DNA of 64,000 bases from Saccharicrinis aurantiacus (GTDB lineage: Bacteria; Bacteroidota; Bacteroidia; Bacteroidales; Marinilabiliaceae). The stretch spans positions 62,001 through 126,000 of the forward strand of contig NZ_LYBV02000026.1 of the NCBI RefSeq assembly GCF_001660705.2, read 5' to 3'. The notes beneath the pieces were generated by a model. The model was not told the DNA's origin. It worked only from the letters and a program-made list of their open reading frames with translations, and did no database searches. Shown here in pieces: positions 19,114 to 28,373 of this stretch (position 1 is its first letter; the number at the start of each line of letters is the position of its first letter). The position numbers and the translations under genes are program-made.

Positions 19114-20318
19114 TGCTTAGGGTATTACATATTTGTTATTTAGATTCAGGAGGTGCAGGAAGAGCAACAGTACGTTTACACCAGGCCTTAAATAATTTGG
19201 ATGTTGATAGTAAACTACTCGTGTTATATAAAAATACTAGCGAATCAAAAGTGTATAAATATGAGCAGAAAGATAAATTATTGATTCGTTTATTAAAGAA
19301 GTTCGGGATAAAGCAAACAGCTAAACAAAAGCATAAGAAATGTATTTCGGAGTTTAAAAAAACATACTTTATATATACCTCTCCAAAATCTGATTATAAA
19401 GTTGATAAACATGAATTAGTAGAGTGGGCTGATATTATTCACTTACATTGGGTATCAGGTTTCGTAGATTACAAGTCTTTTTTAAAATCGGTAAGCAAGC
19501 CAGTTGTTTGGACAATACACGATAAAAATCCGACTTTGGGAGGATTCCATTTGTTAATTGACAAAAAAAGGAATGAAAAGAATCCGATAATTAATTTAGA
19601 AAAAGCGCACTCCAATTACAAGCGCTTAGCATATAAGCAGCATAATAACCTTACAGTTGTTGCGCCTTCAAAGTTTTTAGCCGATTATTCTAGTAAAAGT
19701 AAATTGCTTGGGAGTTTTAAGCATCATCATATTTATAATTCAATTGACGTAAACTTATTCTATCCAAAAAATAATAAAGAGTTACGAAAATCCTACGAAA
19801 TAGAAAATGATAAAACTGTTTTATTATTTATGAGTGAGGGATTAGATCATAAACATAAAGGCATTCATTTATTAATTTCAGCATTAAAAAAAATGGATTT
19901 ATCCAACACGATTCTTATCACAGTGGGAAGTGGTAATGTTGAAGGTGTTGAAAATGTAATTTCGTTTGGTAAGGTGCAAGATGATAATAAACTATGTGAA
20001 TTATACTCAATAGCTGATGCTGTTATTATACCAAGTTTAGAAGATAATTTGCCAAATGTTATGCTTGAAGCGATGGCATGCGGAACCCCAGTGATAGGAA
20101 CGCCTATAGGAGGAATGATTGATGTTATTCAAGATGGTATAACCGGAATTAAATCTGAAGGCGTAGAACCTGTTCAAATCAGAGAAGCGATAGAAACTTA
20201 TTTGAATACTAAGGATAAGTTTAATAGTGATGTTATAAGGAATTATGCCGTAAGTAACTTTATTGCAAGCAAGCAGGCCAGTGCTTACTTAAAAATTTAT
20301 AAGAGTATTAAGAGTTAA
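19113..20318 (+). CDS. Glycosyltransferase, GT4-like (GT-B fold)
   Basis: 401 residues. N-terminal acceptor-side loop DSGGAGRATVRLHQAL (11-26). C-terminal donor-site signature EDNLPNVMLEAMACGTP (from 310), followed by IGGMIDVIQDGITGI. The EDN form of the motif is common in GT4 enzymes of Bacteroidota capsule loci. No membrane segment, so it acts at the cytoplasmic face on the lipid-linked repeat. Starts inside the stop of the previous gene (TAATG). Confidence 0.88.
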   Translation: MLRVLHICYLDSGGAGRATVRLHQALNNLDVDSKLLVLYKNTSESKVYKYEQKDKLLIRLLKKFGIKQTAKQKHKKCISEFKKTYFIYTSPKSDYKVDKHELVEWADIIHLHWVSGFVDYKSFLKSVSKPVVWTIHDKNPTLGGFHLLIDKKRNEKNPIINLEKAHSNYKRLAYKQHNNLTVVAPSKFLADYSSKSKLLGSFKHHHIYNSIDVNLFYPKNNKELRKSYEIENDKTVLLFMSEGLDHKHKGIHLLISALKKMDLSNTILITVGSGNVEGVENVISFGKVQDDNKLCELYSIADAVIIPSLEDNLPNVMLEAMACGTPVIGTPIGGMIDVIQDGITGIKSEGVEPVQIREAIETYLNTKDKFNSDVIRNYAVSNFIASKQASAYLKIYKSIKS

Positions 20319-20321
20319 TAT

Positions 20322-21152
20322 ATGATGTTATCTATTATAACTGTTGTCTTAAATGATAGAGCAGGATTACTACGAACTTTTAATTCTGTCTTTAATCAAA
20401 GCTATTCACATTACGAATATATAGTTATTGATGGAGGAAGTACCGATGGAACTATAGAAGTTATAGAACAGTTTGCTGATAAAATTACTTATTGGCAATC
20501 AGAAAAAGATAGTGGCATCTATAATGCTATGAATAAGGGCATCAATAAAGCCAAGGGTGATTACATTGGTTTTATGAATGCTGGTGATTATTATGTTGAT
20601 GATATTTTTAGTAAAGTCTTCGCCGAAACAAATATTGGCTTTGATATATTGTATGGTAATCAGTATTTTGTAAAAGAAGATGGGCGAGTTTTACTAAAAA
20701 CAAAACCTTCAGTATTAAGTATGTATGATTTCTATGTTGGTTCATTATATCACCAAGCGTCTTTTATAAAAAGATCATTATTTGAGAATGACCAATACAA
20801 TGAAAATCTTAGGATTATTTCAGATGCTGAGTTTTACTTGAAAAAAATCATATATGAAGGAGCCTCATATAAGCATGTTGGATTAGAAATGAGTTATTAT
20901 AATACAGAGGGCTTGAGCAGTAGTTCAAAGGCTAAGGATATTATAAAGAAAGAACGTGCGTATTTGTATAAAAAATACTTTAATGAAATGAGCTTAGCAG
21001 ATTACGAAATGCTGAAAGAGTATAAAACCTCTAAGCTTGTTCATATGATTCCAGAAATAAATAAAATGGATCGCTTTGGCGATTATATCACAAAAATAGT
21101 ACAACTGCAAGTTTATTTATATCGCTTGTTTAAAAGAGCGAGGCACGTATAA
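20322..21152 (+). CDS. Glycosyltransferase family 2 (GT-A fold)
   Basis: 276 residues. Begins with the GT2 core SIITVVLNDRAGLLRTFNSV and has IVIDGGSTDGT (about 36-46), SEKDSGIYNAMNKGI (the Asp of the donor/metal site), GDYIGFMNAGDYY as the DxD-like motif, and ISDAEFYLKKI as the acceptor-side acidic region. Resembles the short WcaA-like enzymes. Three bases separate it from the gene before. Confidence 0.9.
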   Translation: MMLSIITVVLNDRAGLLRTFNSVFNQSYSHYEYIVIDGGSTDGTIEVIEQFADKITYWQSEKDSGIYNAMNKGINKAKGDYIGFMNAGDYYVDDIFSKVFAETNIGFDILYGNQYFVKEDGRVLLKTKPSVLSMYDFYVGSLYHQASFIKRSLFENDQYNENLRIISDAEFYLKKIIYEGASYKHVGLEMSYYNTEGLSSSSKAKDIIKKERAYLYKKYFNEMSLADYEMLKEYKTSKLVHMIPEINKMDRFGDYITKIVQLQVYLYRLFKRARHV

Positions 21153-21176
21153 GCTATGAACTAAAAAACAACTACA

Positions 21177-22406
21177 ATGGAGAAACCTTTAAAAATAGTA
21201 TTGGCATTGGGATCAAGACACACGATTCCACCTGTAAGCAATAGTTCTGGTGTAGCTTGGATTCTATATCACATAGCTAAACGTTTATCAAAACAGAAAT
21301 TTGATATTCATGTGATCAGCAAATGGAATGATGAATTAGAAGAGGGTTTCGATTCAATTTACCACCATATTAATTTAGATACAAAAACGGCCAAAGCAAA
21401 AATGCGATTTTGGAAACGAGTTCCATATAGAATGAGAAAGAAGCTTTTTACATTTTCTCAACCAGATAGAATAGTCTACTATCAAGGAATTCGTAAGAAA
21501 ATGAAGCAAATTAAACCTGACTTAGTTCTTTCTGTTGTGCATTCAGAATTGTTTTATATGCTTCATAAGGCCTATCCTCAAGCTAAACATGCCTATTGGT
21601 ACCACAGTAGCGATATTTTTGGACTAGAAAAGCGTTTAACGGATTACCTATTTAGCAATACAGAAGGAGTTCTTGTATTAAACAACTTAACAGTAAATAG
21701 TATAAAAACCCAATTACCTGATATTAATATCCCTATTAGCAGAATTTATAACGCTTTAGATTTATCTGTTAGAGGGGAGATAGATGAGAGTAAATTGCGG
21801 GAACAAGAACGGGCTAAGTATAATTTTAAGAAGGATGATATAGTTATTGGATACGCAGGTAGATTTGCTAGGGAGAAAAATATAATGTCTTTATTTAAAG
21901 CTGTTAAAGAGTTAGTGGATAAGAGAATTCCAGTAAAGCTTCTAATGGCAGGAGATATCAATAATGAAAAAATGCCTGATTGGGATTATTATAATAAGTG
22001 TATTGAATACGCAAATGAGAATATTAAGGATAGTCTGTTTTTTGTGGGTTGGATGTCAAACAAAGAATTAAGTAAATTCTATTGTGCCATTGATTTAGGG
22101 GTTTTATTATCGCAAGAGAAAGAGGGTTCTCCAATGTTTTTTCTTGAAGCATGTTCTTTCGGGAAACCTATGATTGCTACAAGTGTAGGCTCTAACCCTG
22201 AGCATTTAGAGCATGGAGTGAACGGGTTTTTATTAGATGTGGCCAATATTGACAAGGAATTACCGAACTTAATATTAAAAATAGTAGAAGATAAAGTGGC
22301 TTATTCCGACATGAGTAAAAATTGCCGTAAGTACATTAAAGAGCATCATTCATATGATGACAAAGTAATTGAGTTCGAGAAGTTTTTATTAGAGGTAGAC
22401 GCATAA
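21177..22406 (+). CDS. Glycosyltransferase, GT4-like
   Basis: 409 residues with the nucleotide-binding core IVIGYAGRFAREKNIMSLFK and donor motif EKEGSPMFFLEACSFGKP followed by VGSNPEHLEHGVNGFLL. The N-terminal half holds SNSSGVAWILYHIAKRLS. No signal or membrane segment. It follows the GT2 gene after 24 bp. Donor and acceptor are unknown. Confidence 0.87.
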   Translation: MEKPLKIVLALGSRHTIPPVSNSSGVAWILYHIAKRLSKQKFDIHVISKWNDELEEGFDSIYHHINLDTKTAKAKMRFWKRVPYRMRKKLFTFSQPDRIVYYQGIRKKMKQIKPDLVLSVVHSELFYMLHKAYPQAKHAYWYHSSDIFGLEKRLTDYLFSNTEGVLVLNNLTVNSIKTQLPDINIPISRIYNALDLSVRGEIDESKLREQERAKYNFKKDDIVIGYAGRFAREKNIMSLFKAVKELVDKRIPVKLLMAGDINNEKMPDWDYYNKCIEYANENIKDSLFFVGWMSNKELSKFYCAIDLGVLLSQEKEGSPMFFLEACSFGKPMIATSVGSNPEHLEHGVNGFLLDVANIDKELPNLILKIVEDKVAYSDMSKNCRKYIKEHHSYDDKVIEFEKFLLEVDA

Positions 22407-22457
22407 TCTTATTTATAGGATTGGTATAAATACCGTTTGTTAATAAAATTAAGTTTT

Positions 22458-23651
22458 GTGAGAGTATTAATATATGATGGTACTTTAAACCCTCCAACTT
22501 TTGTAAAGGCATTAGCAACAAATTTAGCTAATGAAGGGTGTAAAGTCTATCTAGCGGGAAAAGCGGATAGATATAAGAAACAAAATAATAAGTTTCAGTA
22601 TTTGCCTATGTACTATAGGAGTTTACCGTGGCTTATAATTTTACTAATACAAGTTTTAGTTAGACTCATAGTAAAAAGACCTAATCGCTTGCCGTTTGTA
22701 TTGAATATTAGTTTAAAAAGAGAATCTCTTCAAGAAAAGTTTTTTACGTTTATTCAAACTGCGCAAGTATATCTACTAAACCCATCTGTTATACATATAC
22801 AATGGGCTACACATATAAACTTGTTTAAAGAACTGATAGAAAGTCAGGAATTTAAATTTATTGTTAGTTTTAGAGGTCGTTTGGTAAATGTGAGCCCCTT
22901 TATTGATTCTAACATAGCAGATTTGTATAAAGAATACTTCCCCAAAGTTAATGGCTTTCATGCTGTCTCAAATGGTATTTTAAAGAATGGAGAAAAATTT
23001 GGAGCTGATAGAGAAAGATCAGCGATTATAATGCCAGCTGTTAAGGACGATTTATTTCATAGTATTACCTCTCTATATGTCTCGTCTAAAAATATAGGCA
23101 TTCTTAAGTTATTGTCGGTAGGACGTTTTCATTGGAAAAAAGGTTACCAGTATGCAATTGATGCCTGTAGTATTTTAAAGAGTAAAGGCATAAAATTTGA
23201 GTATACTATAATAGCTGGAGGCGATAAAGAAGAAGTATTATTTGCAATAAATGACCTTGGGCTTGAAAATGAAATAACAATACTAAATAACATGCCGCAT
23301 AGCAAAGTGTTAGAGTCTTTTCGGGAGGCTGACGTTTTTATATTGCCCAGTTTAGAGGAAGGTATCGCAAATGTAGCTCTTGAAGCCATGACAATTGGAG
23401 TGCCTATTATTTCAACAGACTGTGGAGGTATGTCAGAATTAATAGAGCACAATGTAAATGGATGGATAGTTCCAACGGCGAGTTCTAATGCTCTTTCAAA
23501 CCAAATATTAGACTTTATAAATTTGCCCACTTCTGTTAAGGAGAGTGTTGTTATAAAAGCTAGGGAAACTATTGAAGAAAAGCATCTGCAGTCGAAGCAA
23601 ACGTGCGATATGATTGATTTTTATAAACGAATTATCAACGATGAGGTATAA
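22458..23651 (+). CDS. Glycosyltransferase, GT4-like (paralogue of the gene at 24690)
   Basis: About 397 residues. The frame is open from TTG at 22437, but GTG at 22458 gives MRVLIYDGTLNPPTF, a natural GT-B N-terminus, and is preferred. Core: LLSVGRFHWKKGYQYAIDAC and donor motif EEGIANVALEAMTIGVP. It shares layout and phrases with the GT at 24690 (IVSFRGR versus ISFRGYD; EEGIANVALEA versus EEGFCNAILEA; the VGR-W-KG-Y-I core), so the two are probably old duplicates with an acyltransferase between them. The 3' end overlaps the acyltransferase by 11 bp. Confidence 0.87.
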   Translation: MRVLIYDGTLNPPTFVKALATNLANEGCKVYLAGKADRYKKQNNKFQYLPMYYRSLPWLIILLIQVLVRLIVKRPNRLPFVLNISLKRESLQEKFFTFIQTAQVYLLNPSVIHIQWATHINLFKELIESQEFKFIVSFRGRLVNVSPFIDSNIADLYKEYFPKVNGFHAVSNGILKNGEKFGADRERSAIIMPAVKDDLFHSITSLYVSSKNIGILKLLSVGRFHWKKGYQYAIDACSILKSKGIKFEYTIIAGGDKEEVLFAINDLGLENEITILNNMPHSKVLESFREADVFILPSLEEGIANVALEAMTIGVPIISTDCGGMSELIEHNVNGWIVPTASSNALSNQILDFINLPTSVKESVVIKARETIEEKHLQSKQTCDMIDFYKRIINDEV

Positions 23652-24693
23652 TTATCTCGATTTTGCACGCGCCATATTAATGATGCTGGGAGTTGTTATT
23701 CATAGTGCTTTTATATTTAGTACATATACTTGGCGAGTAACATCAGAAGTGCATTTGAAGGTTTTTAGTCAAATTATCGACTTTATACATAGTTTTAGAA
23801 TGGAAAGCTTCTACATTATAGCAGGCTTTTTTTCAATGCTTGTGATGAAAAAATACTCATTACAACATTTTATTAAATCTCGTTTTTTTCGTTTAGGAGT
23901 TCCCTTATTGTTTTGTGGTTTCACCTTGAATATTGTAATGCTGGGCTATTCTTATACTAATGAGTTTAATTTATCAAACCTATTAACTGTTAGTTTTTGG
24001 CTTCATGGCGGATGGCTTGCACATTTATGGTTTTTGGCAAATCTTATCGGTTATAGTATAATACTGTACTTCACTATTAATCTTCCAAGTTTTAAGTATA
24101 CAAAAACAAACTATTGGATATTCGTAATTGTAGTTGTACTCTTTCAAATGATATTATCTCGAATATCTTGGCGCATTCCTAGTGAGAAACTAAATAATAC
24201 ATTCGTATTCTTTGATATAAGCAAGTTTATACGGTATATACCATTTTTTTGGATTGGTATAAAAATGTTTGTTAACAAAGAGCTTTATGAAAAGCTTTTG
24301 AGTATCAATATTTTTAATTCAATTGTAGTTATTCTATACTTTGTGATTAAAGCTTATCCCATAAATGGGTATATAGAAGAAGTAATAAGTGCTTTATATG
24401 GTTTGAGTTTTCCTTGTTTATTATTCTCTGTATTTAAATTTTTCTTTGATAAGAGGAATAAGTTTGTGGAATCTGTATCAGATGCATCTTATACCATTTA
24501 TTTATTGCATCAGCCATTTATTGTGTTGTGGGGTTTCTTTATATTAAGAATTGAGATGCCTTATTGGGTTCATTTTCTTTTAATTTTAATCCCTGCATGG
24601 TTGTTACCTTATTTGTTTCATCGTTACGTTGTAAAAGAATCACGTGTGTTATTACTTTTATTAAATGGTAAGAATATAAAACCACAAAAATGA
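23641..24693 (+). CDS. Membrane acyltransferase, Acyltransferase_3 family
   Basis: About 350 residues, ten or so hydrophobic segments. Start is ATG at 23641 (MRYNYLDFARAILMML); the frame opens further up only with a TTG at 23614 inside the previous gene. Catalytic-type His in LGVVIHSAF, then HSFRMESFYIIAGFF near 45-60 and a C-terminal DASYTIYLLHQPFIV typical of the family. Family role: O-acetyl or other O-acyl transfer to a glycan at the inner membrane. The next gene starts within its stop (ATGA). Confidence 0.88.
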   Translation: MRYNYLDFARAILMMLGVVIHSAFIFSTYTWRVTSEVHLKVFSQIIDFIHSFRMESFYIIAGFFSMLVMKKYSLQHFIKSRFFRLGVPLLFCGFTLNIVMLGYSYTNEFNLSNLLTVSFWLHGGWLAHLWFLANLIGYSIILYFTINLPSFKYTKTNYWIFVIVVVLFQMILSRISWRIPSEKLNNTFVFFDISKFIRYIPFFWIGIKMFVNKELYEKLLSINIFNSIVVILYFVIKAYPINGYIEEVISALYGLSFPCLLFSVFKFFFDKRNKFVESVSDASYTIYLLHQPFIVLWGFFILRIEMPYWVHFLLILIPAWLLPYLFHRYVVKESRVLLLLLNGKNIKPQK

Positions 24694-25883
24694 GTGTAAT
24701 TTCTAAAACGGGAAAATATATTGGTTTGGTATTACATGATACTCCGAAATACTCTGAAACTTTTTTTATGAGTAAAATTGAAGGTTTAGTCAATTCAGGA
24801 TATAATGTACTTCTATTTGCTCCTAACATGAAAAAAATGAAGATAAGCGGATGTACAATTATAGAACCCCCGGTGGTTAAAAGTAATAGCGTATTGAGCT
24901 ATATGTTTTTAATTATTCCATTAATAAAATTGCTATTTAGAAACCCTCAGAGGTTAAAGAAATTTTTATCTCTTGAGATGGGAACTAATAAGAGCTTTGT
25001 AAATTCCGTTAAAAATGCTTGCTTAAATTCACATATTTTACTGAAGGATTTTGAATGGATACATTTTGGATTTGCTACATGTGCTATTAATCGAGAGAAT
25101 ATCGCAACAGTTGTAGGAGCTAAAATGGCAATAAGTTTTAGAGGATATGATATAAACGTTTATCCATTAAAGTTTCCAAATGCATATACTAGTATTTGGA
25201 ATAAAGTAGATAAAGTACATTCAATATCTGATTCCTTATATGCTAAAGCATTGCAGCTTGGCTTATCGCCCAATACTCCTTATTCAAAAATCACACCTGC
25301 AATTGATGTTGATTTTTATAATAAAGTAGATAAAATATCAAAAAGTAAAACACTTCGTTTATTTACAGTAGGTAGATTAACATGGATAAAAGGCTTTGAT
25401 TATTCAATTGAAGCCATGAAAATTTTATCAGACCGAGGGATTGATTTTAAATATACCATTGCTGGTGATGGAGCGCTTAATGAGCGCTTAAAATACTTAG
25501 TTCATTTATATGGACTTCAGGATAAAGTTATATTTGTGGGAGCTATAACTAAAGGTGAAATATTGAGCTATTTGCGTAAAACTGATATTTATTTACAGCC
25601 AAGTTTAGAGGAAGGTTTTTGTAATGCTATACTTGAAGCTCAATCATGTCAGTGCTTATGCATTGCTAGTAATGTAGGAGGTTTAAGGGAGAATATAGTT
25701 GATGATGAATCAGGATGGTTAGTGAAAAAAAGATCTCCGGATGCTATTGCAAACAAGGTGATTGAAGTATTAAATCTTTCAGAGGAGAAAAAGTCTAAAG
25801 TTAGAGCATATGCTACTAATCGAGTTAAAACCAAGTTCTCATTGGAGGAACAAATTCAAAAATTCAGTAAATTTTATTTGTAA
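24690..25883 (+). CDS. Glycosyltransferase, GT4-like
   Basis: 397 residues. Core LFTVGRLTWIKGFDYSIEAM, IVDDESGWLV, and donor motif EEGFCNAILEAQSCQ. The N-terminal domain has GLVLHDTPKYSETFFMSKIE, the serine/threonine-rich loop seen in WcaL/EpsD-like enzymes. The ATG lies in the stop of the acyltransferase gene, so translation is coupled. Similar to the enzyme at 22458. Confidence 0.87.
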   Translation: MSVISKTGKYIGLVLHDTPKYSETFFMSKIEGLVNSGYNVLLFAPNMKKMKISGCTIIEPPVVKSNSVLSYMFLIIPLIKLLFRNPQRLKKFLSLEMGTNKSFVNSVKNACLNSHILLKDFEWIHFGFATCAINRENIATVVGAKMAISFRGYDINVYPLKFPNAYTSIWNKVDKVHSISDSLYAKALQLGLSPNTPYSKITPAIDVDFYNKVDKISKSKTLRLFTVGRLTWIKGFDYSIEAMKILSDRGIDFKYTIAGDGALNERLKYLVHLYGLQDKVIFVGAITKGEILSYLRKTDIYLQPSLEEGFCNAILEAQSCQCLCIASNVGGLRENIVDDESGWLVKKRSPDAIANKVIEVLNLSEEKKSKVRAYATNRVKTKFSLEEQIQKFSKFYL

Positions 25884-25888
25884 TCCTT

Positions 25889-27244
25889 ATGGTAGAAAAG
25901 TTATACTTATTTTCTTTTATAAAGTATGTGCAGCCTACTTGGTATTTTAATTTAAAGAGTCAAGCTGACTATTCATATTGGGTAGATTATAATTGTCTTA
26001 GTGAGGAGCAAAAAACTATAATTAATTATGACGACTCCTATGTTTTGGAAGATTCATCTTATAGAGATGCTGCCTATCAAGCATGGCATAAAGGTATTAT
26101 TTCAATTTCTCAAACAGAAAGTATAACAATAGTTGGAGAGATTCCATTGGAGGATGAATATCGATTTATAAAAAAATATTATAGCCAATTCTGGAGTTTT
26201 TTTATCTTAATTATCCGACTTATTTCATTAAAGAATCCTTGGCTTGAGGTTCAATCATTCCTTAAAAGTAGAAATATTCAGCGTGAGCAAATTTATGCTT
26301 CAACACTATATGTAGAAGCTAAAGTTAGAATGTCTAATAGTTTAATTGAAAAGGAGCCTTTGGTATCAGTTATTATACCTACTTTAAACAGATATACCTA
26401 TCTTAAAGATGTACTAAAAGATCTTGAATCGCAGGATTATAAAAATATAGAGGTGCTAATATGTGACCAATCTGATCCTATAGAAGAAGGTTTTTATAAA
26501 GGTTGGAATCTTAACCTAAAGTTATATAAACAAGAGGAAAAAGCTCTTTGGTTAGCTCGAAACAAATGTATTAAGGAAAGTAAAGGAGACTTTTTATTAT
26601 TCTATGATGATGATTCTCTAGTGGAATCCGATTGGGTGTCCAATCATTTACGTTGTATAGATTATTTTAAAGTTCCCATCTCATCTGGTGTGTCTCTTAG
26701 TAAAGTAGGTGGAGTAATTCCTACCAATTATTCTTTTTTTCGTTGGAGTGATCAAATAGATACAGGTAATGTGATGATTTCTAGATCTGTATTTAATCAG
26801 ACAGGCCTATTTGATAGGCAATTTGAGAAAATGCGGATGGGAGATGGCGAATTTGGATTGAGATGTTATACTCTCGGAATTCCAAATGTTAGTAATCCTT
26901 TGGCATCAAGGATACACTTAAAAGTTAGTACCGGTGGATTACGACATATGGGTGCGTGGGATGCCTTCAGAAGTAGAAAATTTTTAGCTCCATTACCAAT
27001 TCCAAGTGTGCTTTATTTTACTAGAAGTTATTTTGGCTCCAAAGTAGCCTTATATAGTATCATGAAAACGTTGCCCCTTTCAGTGATGCCTTACAGGTTT
27101 AAGCAGAGTAATTTAATGTCGATGTTTGGGTTGTTATTATTTGTTCTACTATTGCCTAAATATATTTATCAAGTTGTAAAGTCCTGGAGAATAGCTTCTA
27201 AAATGCTGATAAAGGGACCAAAAATAGAAGTGTATGACCTATAA
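25889..27244 (+). CDS. Glycosyltransferase family 2 with N-terminal extension
   Basis: 451 residues. The GT2 domain begins only near residue 153 (PLVSVIIPTLNRYTYLKDVL), followed by VLICDQSDP, LARNKCIKESKGDFLLFYDD (DD metal motif) and RMGDGEFGLRCYTLG. The preceding 150 residues are rich in aromatic residues, have no motif I recognise and contain a short hydrophobic stretch (FWSFFILIIRLISL). A hydrophobic segment near 415-435 may anchor the C-terminus. Its last 11 bases overlap the next gene. Confidence 0.85.
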   Translation: MVEKLYLFSFIKYVQPTWYFNLKSQADYSYWVDYNCLSEEQKTIINYDDSYVLEDSSYRDAAYQAWHKGIISISQTESITIVGEIPLEDEYRFIKKYYSQFWSFFILIIRLISLKNPWLEVQSFLKSRNIQREQIYASTLYVEAKVRMSNSLIEKEPLVSVIIPTLNRYTYLKDVLKDLESQDYKNIEVLICDQSDPIEEGFYKGWNLNLKLYKQEEKALWLARNKCIKESKGDFLLFYDDDSLVESDWVSNHLRCIDYFKVPISSGVSLSKVGGVIPTNYSFFRWSDQIDTGNVMISRSVFNQTGLFDRQFEKMRMGDGEFGLRCYTLGIPNVSNPLASRIHLKVSTGGLRHMGAWDAFRSRKFLAPLPIPSVLYFTRSYFGSKVALYSIMKTLPLSVMPYRFKQSNLMSMFGLLLFVLLLPKYIYQVVKSWRIASKMLIKGPKIEVYDL

Positions 27245-28373
27245 AGTTCTCATCGTTACTTCTGAGTTCCCCCCAGGTCCTGGAGGGATAGGGAATCATG
27301 CATACTCTTTAAGTAAAAGCCTTTCTAAATTAGGGAATGATGTTTATGTGATTTCAGATGCAGATTTCGTAAAGAAAGAAGATGTTGTAGCATTTGATAA
27401 AAAACATAAAAACCTTTCTATCTCAAGAATCTGGCGAAGTGGTATTAAAACTTATTTTAATAGAATAACAACAACAAGGAATATTATAAAAAAAAATAAA
27501 ATTGACGTTGTAATTTATTCGGGTAAATTTTCCTTATGGATTTCTGGTCTATTGAGCTTAAATAAAAGATCATATAAAACTATTGGTGTTCTCCATGGTT
27601 CCGAGGTTAAAATGCGGAATGCTTTTTACAGGTATATAACCAATTTGTGCATCAGTAGATTAAATTATTTATTACCTGTATCTAAATTTACGCATAGTTT
27701 ATTAAATAAATCTCTTCAAAAGAATCCGTACCAGATTATTGAAAATGGTATTGATTTACACGAGATGGCAGCTCTTAATGAGGGAAAACGAGTTGATAAA
27801 AATAAGTTTATTGGAGATCCTTGTCTATTAACAGTGGGTAATGTAACTCCTCGTAAAGGACAGCAAAGAGTTATAAGAGCCTTACCAAATTTGATAAAAC
27901 AATATCCTAATTTGCATTATCATATAGTAGGTTTGCCCACCTTTGAGAAAGAGTTTTCAACCATTTCAGAATCCTTGGGTGTTAACGATTATATTACTTT
28001 TCATGGCCGTTTGCCTAAGCGTACTGATTTAGGTGTGGCATATAATAGTGCAGATTGTTTCTTAATTTTAAGCGAGAATCAGCCTGACGGAGATGTTGAA
28101 GGTTTTGGAATTGTGGTATTGGAAGCAAACTTCTTTGGTTTACCAGTTATTGGTGCAAAAGGCTGTGGAATTGCCGATGCTATTAAGCATGGTAGTAACG
28201 GTTATTTAGTTGATGGAAATAGTCCTCAAGATATTAACGAGTCATTAAATAAAGTGCAGATCAATTCCAGTGAATTATCTAAAAATGCTATAGATTGGGC
28301 ACATAACCATAGTTGGGATTATATTGGTAAAAAGTACGATACAATAATTAACACCTTGCTGAAAGAAAAATGA
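27234..28373 (+). CDS. Glycosyltransferase, GT4-like
   Basis: 379 residues. Opens with VLIVTSEFPPGPGGIGNHAY, the classic glycine-rich GT4 acceptor loop. Core LLTVGNVTPRKGQQRVIRAL and a donor-site region VEGFGIVVLEANFFGLP preceded by ENQPDGD, then CGIADAIKHGSNGYLV. Resembles PimB/mannosyltransferase-like members, but the sugar is not known. Starts inside the upstream gene and ends on an ATGA shared with the next. Confidence 0.88.
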   Translation: MTYKVLIVTSEFPPGPGGIGNHAYSLSKSLSKLGNDVYVISDADFVKKEDVVAFDKKHKNLSISRIWRSGIKTYFNRITTTRNIIKKNKIDVVIYSGKFSLWISGLLSLNKRSYKTIGVLHGSEVKMRNAFYRYITNLCISRLNYLLPVSKFTHSLLNKSLQKNPYQIIENGIDLHEMAALNEGKRVDKNKFIGDPCLLTVGNVTPRKGQQRVIRALPNLIKQYPNLHYHIVGLPTFEKEFSTISESLGVNDYITFHGRLPKRTDLGVAYNSADCFLILSENQPDGDVEGFGIVVLEANFFGLPVIGAKGCGIADAIKHGSNGYLVDGNSPQDINESLNKVQINSSELSKNAIDWAHNHSWDYIGKKYDTIINTLLKEK

